Assembly: GCA_030428745.1 (NCBI GenBank)
Contig: JAUIEG010000030.1
Location: forward strand, 1-12,231
DNA from: Alphaproteobacteria bacterium
GTDB taxonomy: Bacteria > Pseudomonadota > Alphaproteobacteria > Caulobacterales > Parvularculaceae
Length of the DNA stretch: 12,231 nucleotides
Direction of reading: 5' to 3'
Shown: positions 1-7,641 of the stretch, piece by piece
How positions within the stretch are numbered: the first letter of the stretch is position 1
How the letters are laid out: every line of letters begins with the position of its first letter
Position numbers and translations under genes: made by a program
Notes under the pieces: model-generated
Seen by the model: the letters and a program-made list of their open reading frames with translations, nothing else
What the model was told of the DNA's origin: nothing
The model's database searches: none

Positions 1-8
1 TCGGTACG

Positions 9-785
9 GTGAACTGGCTCGGGCTCTGGACCCTTTATGTCAAGGAAGTCCGGCGCTTCATGAAGGTGGTCTTTCAGACCATCATCGCGCCGGTGATCTC
101 AACGCTCCTCTTCCTGATCGTTTTCACGCAGGCCTTTGGCGGCATCCGGCCCGACGTCAATGGCGTTCCGTTTGTTGAGTTTCTCGCCCCTGGCCTCACC
201 ATGATGGCGGTGCTGACGAATTCCTTCACCAATTCAGGATCCTCCATCATGATTTCGAAGGTGCAGGGCTCGATCGTCGACGTCCTGATGCCGCCTTTGT
301 CGGCGGCGGAGCTCGCCATCGCGTTTATTGCAGGCGCGGCGACGCGCGGGCTTCTTGTGGGCGCCGTCACAGCAGTGACATGCGCCGGCTATATGGCGGT
401 GTACGGAACACCCATGGAAATCGAAAATCTTTGGGCGATCCTTTATTACGCCGTCGTCGCCGGCATTATCTTCGGCGCCATCGGCGCCATTGGCGGCATC
501 TGGGCCGACAAGTTCGACCAGATGGCCGCGGTCACGAATTTTGTCATTACGCCGCTCACCTTCCTGTCCGGCACTTTTTATTCCGTCGCCAATCTGCCTG
601 AGCCGTTCCGCACCATCAGCCATTACAATCCCGTTTACTACCTTATTGACGGCTTTCGCGCCGGCTTCACCGGCGTCGCTGAAGCGCAGCTCGGCGTCAG
701 CCTCGCCGTCACCAGCGCGCTTGCTTTCGCCTTTGCGTTTGCGTGCTATCTGCTCTTGCGGTCAGGCTACAAGATCAAAGAGTAG
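9..785 (+). CDS. ABC-2 type transporter permease, YadH-like (5' end at window edge)
   Basis: This is the membrane subunit of an ABC exporter in the COG0842 (YadH/NodJ-type) group; it would work in the inner membrane with a separate ATPase, presumably encoded just upstream outside the window. The 258-residue product is hydrophobic with about six predicted membrane segments. It keeps the features I recall from E. coli YadH: an N-terminal KEVRRFM stretch, a central FVPGL-like loop (here FLAPGLTMM), and a C-terminal block with TPLTFLSGTFYS followed by HYNPVYYLIDGFR. The substrate cannot be read from the sequence. The chosen start is the GTG at 9, which gives an N-terminus of YadH-like length, but the frame stays open to position 3, so a start just outside the window is equally possible. 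The gene ends 28 bases before the hslO ATG, which suggests co-transcription. Confidence 0.9.
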   Translation: MNWLGLWTLYVKEVRRFMKVVFQTIIAPVISTLLFLIVFTQAFGGIRPDVNGVPFVEFLAPGLTMMAVLTNSFTNSGSSIMISKVQGSIVDVLMPPLSAAELAIAFIAGAATRGLLVGAVTAVTCAGYMAVYGTPMEIENLWAILYYAVVAGIIFGAIGAIGGIWADKFDQMAAVTNFVITPLTFLSGTFYSVANLPEPFRTISHYNPVYYLIDGFRAGFTGVAEAQLGVSLAVTSALAFAFAFACYLLLRSGYKIKE

Positions 786-813
786 CGACTGAGTCTTGCG
801 AGAAACCGCCGCC

Positions 814-1707
814 ATGGACGATATTGTTCTTCCTTTCCAAGTCGCTGACACGGCTGTGCGCGGCCGCGTCGTCAGGCTGGCCGGCGCCATAGATGACATT
901 TTATCCGCTCACGAATTTCCAGCTCCCCTTTCGGAGCTTTTGGGCGAAGCGGTCTCGCTGGTCGCCATGATGGGCGCCTCCTTGAAATTCGACGGCAAGC
1001 TGATCTTCCAGGCGCAGGGGAGCGGCCCCGCTTCATTGATCGTCGCGGATTATTCTTCGGGAGGAAACTTACGCGCGACAGCGAAAACAACCACATCCGA
1101 GCTGCCGCGCGGCGCGCGCGCGCTTCTTGGCGACGGCTCCATCGTCATGACCATCGATCAGGGGCCTGACATGGACCGCTATCAGGGCGTCACCGCCATT
1201 GAGGGCGAAAGCCTCGCCGACACCGCAGTCGCCTATTTCGCACAATCCGAGCAGATTCCCACGATCATCAGACTCGCCGTCGGGCGCATCCAGACGCCTG
1301 GCGCCGGGGAGCAATGGCGCGCCGGCGGACTGATGGCGCAGTTCGTACCCCAAGAGGGCGGTGAGCGCGGCGTTTCCACGACGCTATCCGGCGATGATCG
1401 CGAGACCTGGGAGCGTGCGAAAGCCTTTATCGAAACCGTGCAGCCCGACGAATTGCTTGATCCTTCGATCAGCGCCGAGACTCTACTGTATCGCTTGTTC
1501 CATGAAGACGGCGTGCGCGTGTTCGACGCCGCGCCCTTACGGGCCGCATGCTCCTGCAATGAGGAAAAGATCGCGACAGTGCTGTCGCGCTATGGCGAAG
1601 ACGACCTCAGCGATATGGTCGAAGACGGCGCTATCACTGTCACCTGCGAGTTCTGCCGCAAGGATTATCGCTTCTCCCCTGCGGGCGCGCCATTAACCGG
1701 GGAGTAA
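814..1707 (+). CDS. hslO: Redox-regulated molecular chaperone Hsp33
   Basis: Hsp33 is a cytoplasmic holdase chaperone, activated when oxidants such as hypochlorite make its four zinc-binding cysteines form disulfides and unfold the C-terminal switch. The 297-residue product has the typical length. The C-terminal zinc switch is intact: C-x-C at residues 246 and 248 (CSCNEEK) and C-x-x-C at 278 and 281 (CEFCRKDY), with a linker of about 29 residues. The N-terminal body begins DDIVLPFQV, as in other proteobacterial Hsp33 proteins. I chose the ATG at 814; an in-frame TTG at 796 would add six residues not expected in the family. No strong ribosome binding site is visible for either. The gene sits between the ABC permease and ppk2. 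Its last codons contain the ribosome binding site of ppk2, so the two are probably co-transcribed and may be translationally coupled. Confidence 0.96.
   Translation: MDDIVLPFQVADTAVRGRVVRLAGAIDDILSAHEFPAPLSELLGEAVSLVAMMGASLKFDGKLIFQAQGSGPASLIVADYSSGGNLRATAKTTTSELPRGARALLGDGSIVMTIDQGPDMDRYQGVTAIEGESLADTAVAYFAQSEQIPTIIRLAVGRIQTPGAGEQWRAGGLMAQFVPQEGGERGVSTTLSGDDRETWERAKAFIETVQPDELLDPSISAETLLYRLFHEDGVRVFDAAPLRAACSCNEEKIATVLSRYGEDDLSDMVEDGAITVTCEFCRKDYRFSPAGAPLTGE
1699..1704 (+). promoter_or_regulatory. Ribosome binding site of ppk2 inside the end of hslO
   Basis: GGGGAG lies seven bases before the ppk2 ATG and covers the last coding bases of hslO, directly before its TAA. Ribosomes finishing hslO would clear this site, which fits translational coupling. 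Confidence 0.7.
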
Positions 1708-1711
1708 ACCC

Positions 1712-2500
1712 ATGAAGAAAAAACGCTTTAAAAAAGAGCTCGAAGAACTTGAGTTCGAGCTGGCGAAGCTTCAGGAAACCGTCGCGCGCAAAAAGCTGAA
1801 AGTGGCGATCATCTTTGAAGGCCGAGACGCGGCCGGTAAAGGCGGCGCCATCAAGACTATTATGCGGCGCATGAATGCGCGCATCTGGCGCATCGTCGCA
1901 TTGCCGAAACCGTCCGACCGCGAACGCACCCAATGGTATTTTGAGCGTTATACGGCGCACCTGCCGGCAGGCGGTGAAATCGTGCTGTTTGACCGCTCCT
2001 GGTACAACCGCGCTGTCGTCGAACCGGTAATGGGCTTTTGCACGCAGGAGGAACACGAAACCTTTCTGCGCGAGGCGCCGCAATTTGAAAAAATGCTGAT
2101 CGACAGTAATATGATCCTGATAAAATTCTGGATTCATGTGTCGGCGGAAGAACAGGAAGATCGTTTTCAGGACCGGGCGAATGACCCGAGGAAACGCTGG
2201 AAACTATCGCCCATCGACCTCAAGGCCCGGGATTTGTGGATAGATTTCACCCGCTATCGCGACAAGATGTTCGCCTTGACGAGCAGCGACGAAGCGCCAT
2301 GGCTGGTGGTCGATGGCGATGACAAGGAAAAAGCCCGGCTCAACATAATTCGTGCGATCCTTGACCGGGTCCCCTACGAATTCAATGAAGACGCTTTTGA
2401 GCCCATCGCGCTGCCGCCGCGTCCGAACATTAACGACAGCGATTACGATGAACCCGAGCTTGAGGAGCTCGATCTCGTTACAGACTACTATTCGGACTAG
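1712..2500 (+). CDS. ppk2: Polyphosphate kinase 2 family protein (class I type)
   Basis: PPK2 enzymes transfer phosphate between inorganic polyphosphate and nucleotides, usually making GTP or ATP from the diphosphate at the expense of polyphosphate. The 262-residue product is a single PPK2 domain. Visible motifs are the Walker A loop GRDAAGKGG (residues 37-45, lysine 43), the lid region around ERTQWYFERY (71-80) and the Walker B block FDRSWYNR (93-100, aspartate 94), then RWKLSPIDL. The order and spacing match the one-domain TIGR03707-type enzymes. The first 30 residues are highly charged and helical. The last 22 residues contain ten Asp or Glu, an unusually acidic tail. The start at 1712 follows a good GGGGAG site at 1699-1704, seven bases upstream. 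It lies four bases behind the hslO stop, linking polyphosphate metabolism with an oxidative-stress chaperone. Confidence 0.95.
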   Translation: MKKKRFKKELEELEFELAKLQETVARKKLKVAIIFEGRDAAGKGGAIKTIMRRMNARIWRIVALPKPSDRERTQWYFERYTAHLPAGGEIVLFDRSWYNRAVVEPVMGFCTQEEHETFLREAPQFEKMLIDSNMILIKFWIHVSAEEQEDRFQDRANDPRKRWKLSPIDLKARDLWIDFTRYRDKMFALTSSDEAPWLVVDGDDKEKARLNIIRAILDRVPYEFNEDAFEPIALPPRPNINDSDYDEPELEELDLVTDYYSD

Positions 2501-2571
2501 AATCCGCCGCTTTTCTGCGGAACTATTAACCATGCCTGCTGTTTCTTTCACGTCCCAAACAGGAGGGTGAG

Positions 2572-3042
2572 ATGAAACATTTTGCTTTTGCATCGCTTGC
2601 CGCGCTTGCGATGGCGGGTTGCGCGACGGGCGGCTATGGCCCCGTCTATGAATCGGCAAGCTCGCAATATGACGACGGTTATTCCGAAACGCGTCTCGAC
2701 GATAATCGCTACCGCGTTCAGTACCGGATCGAAAATGGCGACCTTCAATTAGCGCAGGACTGGGCTTTACGCCGCGCCGCTGAAGTCACGCTTGATCAGC
2801 GCTATGACTGGTTCCAGATCATCAGCCGCAACAGCACCTTTCGCGATGACGACTTCAGACGGTACGAGCCGTACCGCTCTTACAATGACGGCTATAATGA
2901 CCGCCCCCGCTACGATTCACGCTATGATGATGACGCCCTCGTCGTGATCGAAGTCGTGATGGGCAACAATCCGCCGCCACGCAGCGCCAGTGTTTACGAA
3001 GCGCGACGCGTGCTCGAATACACGCGCGGCGGTCGTTACTAA
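2572..3042 (+). CDS. CC0125/CC1285-type lipoprotein
   Basis: This is a small predicted lipoprotein of unknown function, probably anchored in the outer membrane facing the periplasm. The 156-residue product starts with a lysine-containing hydrophobic signal ending in a lipobox-like MAGC, so cysteine 17 would be lipidated. The body matches the pattern I know from the Caulobacter CC0125/CC1285 family: GYSETRLDDNRYRV, then RRAAEVTLDQRYDWF, and near the C-terminus a hydrophobic VVIEVVMG followed by YEARRVL. Between these lies a Tyr/Arg/Asp-rich low-complexity stretch (about residues 97-122). The start is well supported by AGGAGG at 2561-2566, five bases upstream. It stands 71 bases after ppk2, so it may have its own promoter. 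Its stop overlaps the stop of the convergent glycosyltransferase gene by 4 bp. Confidence 0.85.
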   Translation: MKHFAFASLAALAMAGCATGGYGPVYESASSQYDDGYSETRLDDNRYRVQYRIENGDLQLAQDWALRRAAEVTLDQRYDWFQIISRNSTFRDDDFRRYEPYRSYNDGYNDRPRYDSRYDDDALVVIEVVMGNNPPPRSASVYEARRVLEYTRGGRY

Positions 3043-3851
3043 GTAGTGCTATTCGTTTTCTGATTGGGAGCGTGCGAACTTGCATTCGCGCGCTCCCACA
3101 TTTTGACGTCGCGCAGCCAGCGGCCATAAGCCGACATGGAGGCGAGCGCAAAACCATATACGCCCCCGCGAAAATATTGCTGCAACAGATATTTCTTGGC
3201 GAAATAAAACGGAAACCCCAACACAATCCGCACCGCCAGATAGGGCTTCGATTTCAACGGCAACGCCTCGGCGCGCACTGTTGAGTTGCGGTTCAACTTG
3301 CCCATGAACTGATCAGCGCCGGTGAAAGCGTAGTGAAGGATGGGTTCTTTCAGTCGGCCCACACTGACGCTTTCAGGTATATCAAACTGATCCCAGGCCT
3401 TATGCGCCGGAGCACGCACGACCCTGCGGTCATAAAGCTTATGGCGCACCTGCAGACCGAAATCACGCCACGGCTTTCCCACAGGCGGAACCAGCGCCAG
3501 CATCGTCCGATAGATTTTCAAAGGCGGCTCCCCGTCTTGAAAAAGCGTCCTGATTTCCGCCGCGAAGGCCTCGCCGACGATTTCATCCGCATCGAGATCG
3601 AGAAGCCAGTCATGCCGGCAGTGATCTTCCGCCAGTCTTTTTTGATGGCCGTTCCCCAGCCATTCATGCGCGATCACGCGCGCGCCCGCTTCGCGCGCAA
3701 TTTCCTGCGTGCCGTCGGTTGATCCGGAATCGACGATGACGACTTCATCCGCAATTTTCAACGCCGCGCGCACCACATCGGCGACCATTCGCGCTTCATT
3801 GAGGGTGCGGATATAGGCGGAAAGGGGTGGACGGGATTCGGCTTGCATCAT
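3039..3851 (-). CDS. Glycosyltransferase family 2 protein (WaaE/KdtX-like)
   Basis: This is a GT-A fold transferase that would use a nucleotide sugar at the cytoplasmic face of the inner membrane, plausibly for lipopolysaccharide core or another cell-surface glycan; donor and acceptor cannot be read. With the start at 3851 the product has 270 residues. It shows the N-terminal nucleotide-binding pattern SAYIRTLNEA, then VVIVDSGSTDGT (aspartate 41), and the metal-binding DLDADE (85-90), as in WaaE-type enzymes. A hydrophobic and aromatic segment near residue 220 may be a membrane contact. An upstream GTG at 3878 is rejected because it lies inside a terminator stem. The start pair ATG-ATG (3851, 3848) is preceded by a two-codon frame ATG-TCT-TGA overlapping it by one base; no clear Shine-Dalgarno is seen. 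The gene probably depends on readthrough or a promoter within the DUF885 gene. Confidence 0.88.
   Translation of the reverse strand: MMQAESRPPLSAYIRTLNEARMVADVVRAALKIADEVVIVDSGSTDGTQEIAREAGARVIAHEWLGNGHQKRLAEDHCRHDWLLDLDADEIVGEAFAAEIRTLFQDGEPPLKIYRTMLALVPPVGKPWRDFGLQVRHKLYDRRVVRAPAHKAWDQFDIPESVSVGRLKEPILHYAFTGADQFMGKLNRNSTVRAEALPLKSKPYLAVRIVLGFPFYFAKKYLLQQYFRGGVYGFALASMSAYGRWLRDVKMWERANASSHAPNQKTNSTT
3066..3104 (+). terminator. Possible intrinsic terminator of the lipoprotein gene
   Basis: An 11-bp stem (GGGAGCGTGCG at 3066-3076 with CGCGCGCTCCC at 3087-3097, one G-T wobble) and a 10-base loop is followed by ACATTTTG. The T run is short. The hairpin lies 24 bases after the lipoprotein stop but inside the 3' coding part of the opposing glycosyltransferase gene. 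Confidence 0.45.
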
Positions 3852-3858
3852 CAAGACA

Positions 3859-3897
3859 TAAAAGAAAACGCGGCGCACGGAAACTCCGCGCGCCGCG
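3859..3897 (-). terminator. Intrinsic terminator of the DUF885 gene
   Basis: On the minus strand a 12-bp GC-rich stem (CGCGGCGCGCGG with CCGTGCGCCGCG, one wobble pair) closes a 5-base loop and runs straight into TTTTCTTTT. It lies 16 bases beyond the DUF885 stop and ends about eight bases before the glycosyltransferase ATG. Confidence 0.85.
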
Positions 3898-3913
3898 ACG
3901 TCATAGGTTGAAC

Positions 3914-5776
3914 CTAGCTAGCCTGTTCTCCAACGATCCAGGCGTCCACATTCTCCTCAAGGATCGACAGCGGCACAGCGCCGTCTTTGAGCACGACATC
4001 GTGGAACTCGCGCACATCGAAACCGTCGCCCAGCGAGGTTTCGGCGCGCTGGCGCAATTCAAGGATTTTCAGCATGCCCACCTTATAGGCCGTCGCCTGC
4101 CCCGGCATGACGATATAGCGCTCAATCGCCTTGATGCAGTCGCCTTCAGGGTTCGGCGTGTTCTCGAGAAGGTAATTGATCGCTTCTTCACGGGTCCAGC
4201 GCTTGTCATGAAGACCGGAATCCACCACGAGACGCGCGGCGCGCCAAAGCTCCATGGCGAGCCGCCCGAAGTCGGAATAGGGGTCGTCGTAAAGGCCCAT
4301 TTCCTTAGGAACATACTCCGAATAAAGCCCCCACCCTTCGGTATACGCTGTAAAGCCGCCGAAACGCCGGAAGCTCGGCACGCCCTCAAGCTCCTGCGCG
4401 ATGGCGAGCTGCATGTGGTGTCCCGGTATGCCTTCATGATAGGCGAGCGCCCGCATCTGATAGGTCGGCATGTCCGCTGTGTTATAAAGATTGGCGTAAT
4501 AGATGCCGGGGCGCGATCCATCCGGCGCCGGGCGTTGATAAAAAGCCTTGCCGGCGGCGCGTTCCCGGAACGGCTCCACCCGCTTGACGATCAGCTTCGC
4601 CTTCGGCTTGGTCAGGAACAATCCGTCAAGCCGGCCGCGCATATCGTCTATGATCGCCGTCGCCTCAGCGAGATACTCATCGCGGCCTTCATCCGTATTC
4701 GGATAGGTGAAGCGCTCGTCGGGATCTTCGCGCATATAAACGAAGAACTCCTGCAATGTTCCGTCAAAGCCGACGCTGTCCTTGATCGCTTCCATTTCGG
4801 CGTGGATGCGCGCGACCTCCGAAAGCCCAAGGTCATGGATTTCTTCGGCGCTCATGGTCGTCGTGGTCATCTGTTGCAGACGGTTGGCGTAATAAGCGCC
4901 GCCGTCCGGCAATTTCCATGCGCCGTCGTCTTCCGCCGCCGTCTCCATCTGTTCTTCAAACATGGCGATGAGAGACTCATAAGCAGGCTTGACCGAGTTC
5001 ATCATTGCGTCAATCGCCTGGGAGCGCAGATCTTCTTTGACCTCGTTGCTGATCTCGAGCGCATTCAGTTTCTTGTTGAAGTCTTCGAGGATCGTCGACG
5101 TCTTGCCGCTATCGTCAAAAGGCGCGCCGGAAATGATGTTCTGCGACGTCGCAATCATTTGCGAATAGGACCATTTCGGCGGGTTCACGCCATTGGCGAA
5201 TTGCGCCTCGGCGTTGTCCTGGTGCTGACCGAGATAGGTTTCGACACCGCGCAGACGAGAAATATAAGCCTCTGCGTCTTCCAGCGTATCGACGCGATGC
5301 TGGTTAATGAGGAAGGCTGGAACCGACGAGTGCGGCCCGCGGAACTGGCTGAATTCATACCAGTGATTGCGCCAGGGGAAGTTTCGCTCCGATTGTTCGC
5401 CTTCATATTCATAGAGACGGTAGGAGAGCTGCGCCGATGGGTCGAGCTTTTCGAAATCGAAATTCTCGCGCATTTCGGCGAGCGCCGCCATTTCAAGCGC
5501 ATGGGTTTCCTGCGCATATTCGTCGGTAGCGTTGTCCCATTCGCCGTAATTGGTTTTGCGCCCGAGAAAAGTTTGCGACATGGGCGAACGAGCGATGCCC
5601 GCCTCGAACTGCTCTTCGAACCAGGCGTTAATTTTTTCCGATTCGGTTTGCGCGGTTTCCTCCGTCGCCGCGGGCGCTGCAGCGCTGTTTTGTGACGGCG
5701 CCTCACCCTGCCCACAGGCGGCGGTGAGCGCGGAAAGCGCAACAGCAGTGAGAAGAAACTTGCGGGAAAAGGTCAT
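3914..5776 (-). CDS. DUF885 family lipoprotein, predicted zinc metallohydrolase
   Basis: DUF885 (PF05960) proteins are thought to be related to M32-type metallocarboxypeptidases, but the substrate of most members is unknown. The 620-residue product begins with a lipoprotein signal (hydrophobic segment ending LTAAC, cysteine about 21) and an Ala/Glu/Gln-rich linker, so it should be membrane-anchored and exposed to the periplasm. The family hallmark HEGIPGHH is at residues 447-454, giving candidate zinc ligands His447 and His453/454 and catalytic Glu448. A second conserved block, AYTEGWGLYSE, has Glu480 as the likely third ligand. Length is normal. The start at 5776 is supported by GGAG seven bases upstream (5784-5787). 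A strong terminator follows the gene. The exported M20 peptidase lies upstream on the same strand, which suggests a shared role in periplasmic peptide breakdown, although a 311-base spacer separates them. Confidence 0.92.
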   Translation of the reverse strand: MTFSRKFLLTAVALSALTAACGQGEAPSQNSAAAPAATEETAQTESEKINAWFEEQFEAGIARSPMSQTFLGRKTNYGEWDNATDEYAQETHALEMAALAEMRENFDFEKLDPSAQLSYRLYEYEGEQSERNFPWRNHWYEFSQFRGPHSSVPAFLINQHRVDTLEDAEAYISRLRGVETYLGQHQDNAEAQFANGVNPPKWSYSQMIATSQNIISGAPFDDSGKTSTILEDFNKKLNALEISNEVKEDLRSQAIDAMMNSVKPAYESLIAMFEEQMETAAEDDGAWKLPDGGAYYANRLQQMTTTTMSAEEIHDLGLSEVARIHAEMEAIKDSVGFDGTLQEFFVYMREDPDERFTYPNTDEGRDEYLAEATAIIDDMRGRLDGLFLTKPKAKLIVKRVEPFRERAAGKAFYQRPAPDGSRPGIYYANLYNTADMPTYQMRALAYHEGIPGHHMQLAIAQELEGVPSFRRFGGFTAYTEGWGLYSEYVPKEMGLYDDPYSDFGRLAMELWRAARLVVDSGLHDKRWTREEAINYLLENTPNPEGDCIKAIERYIVMPGQATAYKVGMLKILELRQRAETSLGDGFDVREFHDVVLKDGAVPLSILEENVDAWIVGEQAS

Positions 5777-6087
5777 TCAAACGCTCCGGATTTGCTGAGG
5801 CCGGCGGGGACCGGCGGGTTGCCGCGAGGCTAGGCGACGGGCGCCGCTGGAGCAAGGCGGAGCCACATATTCGCCGCATGCAGACGCGCAACCCCAACAC
5901 AGGCGGCGCAAAAATATATGACTTTATGGCTATTTTGAGCGCCGGAATTTCCCTCGCTATCCGTTTCATCTGTGTGTGCGTCCCGATCCGACTGGCGCCC
6001 AACCGCGGATCCAGGCCACACAGCCACGGCTCCCCGCCGCAGCTTCACCATTCGCCCCAAGAATGGCTGCGGCGGGAGCCCCCTCGC
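5777..6087. other. Intergenic region between DUF885 and M20 genes
   Basis: No convincing gene lies in these 311 bases. They hold a strong hairpin next to the M20 stop (6028-6080), a short direct repeat CCGGCGGGG/CCGGCGGG near 5802-5820, and an A+T-rich patch at 5909-5937 in otherwise GC-rich DNA. Read on the minus strand the patch contains TATATT, a possible -10 element for the DUF885 gene, but there is no matching -35 element at the usual distance, so the promoter is only a guess. Confidence 0.5.
6028..6080 (-). terminator. Long imperfect hairpin just after the M20 stop codon
   Basis: Arms at 6028-6042 and 6067-6080 pair over 14 bp with one bulged base. An inner 6-bp stem (CCATTC at 6048-6053 with GAATGG at 6061-6066) closes a 7-base loop, with a 5-base bulge between the stems. 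It begins seven bases after the M20 stop. There is no T run on either side, so it may be a terminator without a U tract, a 3'-end stabiliser, or a repeat element. Confidence 0.45.
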
Positions 6088-7623
6088 CTAGTCCGCAGCC
6101 ATGGTCAGCACCGCCGCATAGGCGTCGACGCCATAGAAAAGATTACCGACGCGGATATTCTCATCCGCTGAGTGCTGATTGTTGTCGTAATTGGCGATGG
6201 GCAGGATCACGATGGGCGCATCGGAGACGCTTTCAAACATATAAAGCGGCAATGACCCGCCAAGACTCGGATTCAATATCAGCTCATCACCTGCGACCGT
6301 CCTTAAGGCGTCGACCAGCGGCGCGACTCTCGGATCGTCTATCCGGCTGCGCATGGCGGGATAGCCTCCGCTGCGTGTAACCTTGGCGATCAGCGGGTGA
6401 CGCGCGCGGATTTCCGCATCCGGCTCTTCGCGCACAATGAAGTATCCCATCTTCTTGATGTGGCCCTCAAGGACGTTCAGCATCGCCTCCGGGTCATTGC
6501 CCTTCACAAGCCGGAGGCCGATGGAAGCTGTCGCTGATGGCGGAATAACATTGCGCGACAGCGCCCCCACTTCCGCACTTTTTAACCCCTTCAAATTCAA
6601 GGCCGGCAGCAACAACCGCTCGGCGATCGGCGCATTGTCCATTTCCGTTTCGGCAAGGCCAAAGGTCTCACGCAACTCATCATCGATTTCCGGCATCGCC
6701 GCAATAGCAGCGCGCTCCGCCTTGGAAATCGGCGCTGTGGACTTGTAGAAGTCCTTGATCAGTACGCGCCCCTTTTCGTCTTTCATGCTGGCGAGAAGTT
6801 GCGCCAGACGCCAGCCGGGTCCTGGCGCCCAATTGCCGTAATGACCGCTGTGAAGCCCGCGATTGGGTCCATAAACCGTGACGTCAAGCCCGGTCACGCC
6901 GCGCACGCCGAACACGAGCTGCGGGCGCCCGCTTTGGTGAGTTGGCCCGTCGCAGAAGAGCCACAGATCGACATCAGCAAATTTATCCGCATGCGCCGCG
7001 AGATAATCGTCGAGATAATCTGAGCCCGCCTCCTCTTCGCCGTCAAAGATGAGCTTGATATTCGAGCTGAAGCCAATCCCGGCTTCGTCCAGCGCATCGA
7101 TGGCGGCGAGGAGCGCCGGTATTGGCGCCTTGTCATCGCTCGCCGAGCGGGCGTAAAGCCGCCAGTCTTCGTCGATTGCTTCACCCGGTTCCGGAAACGG
7201 AACTTCTTCACCGCCGTCGGTCATCACCCGCGAATAAAGCCGCGGCTCGAATGGCGGATGGGTCCAGTCTGCGGGCTCGGTCGGTTGGCCGTCATAGTGA
7301 ACATAGATCGCGATGGTGCGCGTCGCGCCCGGCGACTGTCTGAACCCGTAAATCAACGGCGGCGCCTCCGCGCTTTCCAAGAGCTCCATCTCAAAACCGC
7401 GCCCGGCGAAAAGCGCGCTGATGTAATCAGCGTTGCGGCGAATATTCTCCGCATCATTGGCGTCATTAGGAAGCGACAACAGATCAACGAACCCGTTGAG
7501 AATTTCAGCGCCATGCGCCGTACGCCAGTCACGCGCCGCAGAGACCGCCGTCTCTGCATCCTCCGCAAACCCGCTCGAGAGCAAGGCGAGCCCACCCGCC
7601 AGCGCCGCAGTCATATTTTTCAT
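6088..7623 (-). CDS. Exported M20 family metallopeptidase
   Basis: This is a two-zinc peptidase or amidohydrolase of the M20 (carnosinase / CPG2 / ArgE) group, likely cleaving peptides in the periplasm. The 511-residue product starts with a short signal peptide, with cleavage likely after GFA at residue 20. The metal site is complete: His109 with Asp111 (VHYDG), bridging Asp163 (SDDK), catalytic Glu197 and ligand Glu198 (DGEEEAGS), Asp225 (FCDGP) and C-terminal His484 (NNQHSADE). RGLHSGHYG at about 255-263 marks the lid/dimerisation domain. The overall layout resembles the dipeptidase branch of M20. I chose the ATG at 7623 because GAGGAG at 7630-7635 stands six bases upstream and a signal peptide follows; the open frame extends to 7704 but would cross the terminator of the neighbouring gene. 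That terminator implies the gene has its own promoter or relies on readthrough. Confidence 0.93.
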   Translation of the reverse strand: MKNMTAALAGGLALLSSGFAEDAETAVSAARDWRTAHGAEILNGFVDLLSLPNDANDAENIRRNADYISALFAGRGFEMELLESAEAPPLIYGFRQSPGATRTIAIYVHYDGQPTEPADWTHPPFEPRLYSRVMTDGGEEVPFPEPGEAIDEDWRLYARSASDDKAPIPALLAAIDALDEAGIGFSSNIKLIFDGEEEAGSDYLDDYLAAHADKFADVDLWLFCDGPTHQSGRPQLVFGVRGVTGLDVTVYGPNRGLHSGHYGNWAPGPGWRLAQLLASMKDEKGRVLIKDFYKSTAPISKAERAAIAAMPEIDDELRETFGLAETEMDNAPIAERLLLPALNLKGLKSAEVGALSRNVIPPSATASIGLRLVKGNDPEAMLNVLEGHIKKMGYFIVREEPDAEIRARHPLIAKVTRSGGYPAMRSRIDDPRVAPLVDALRTVAGDELILNPSLGGSLPLYMFESVSDAPIVILPIANYDNNQHSADENIRVGNLFYGVDAYAAVLTMAAD

Positions 7624-7641
7624 TGAGCACTCCTCACCCGG

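Noticed and set aside
2503..2521. TCCGC/GCGGA hairpin after ppk2
   Set aside because: Only five base pairs with a 9-base loop and no following T run, so weak as a terminator.
3827..5695. 622-codon plus-strand open frame opposite the DUF885 gene
   Set aside because: It mirrors the DUF885 coding frame in GC-rich DNA, has an Arg/His/Phe-rich composition typical of antisense frames, and matches no family I recognise. The minus-strand product has a lipobox and zinc motif.
5909..5937. A+T-rich patch with TATATT on the minus strand as a DUF885 promoter
   Set aside because: No acceptable -35 hexamer at 16-18 bases, and it is about 140 bases from the start codon; not enough to call.
5878..6171. 97-codon plus-strand open frame with a hydrophobic start
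   Set aside because: No ribosome binding site, overlaps the M20 3' end and the hairpin, and the later part is low-complexity Arg/Pro/His.
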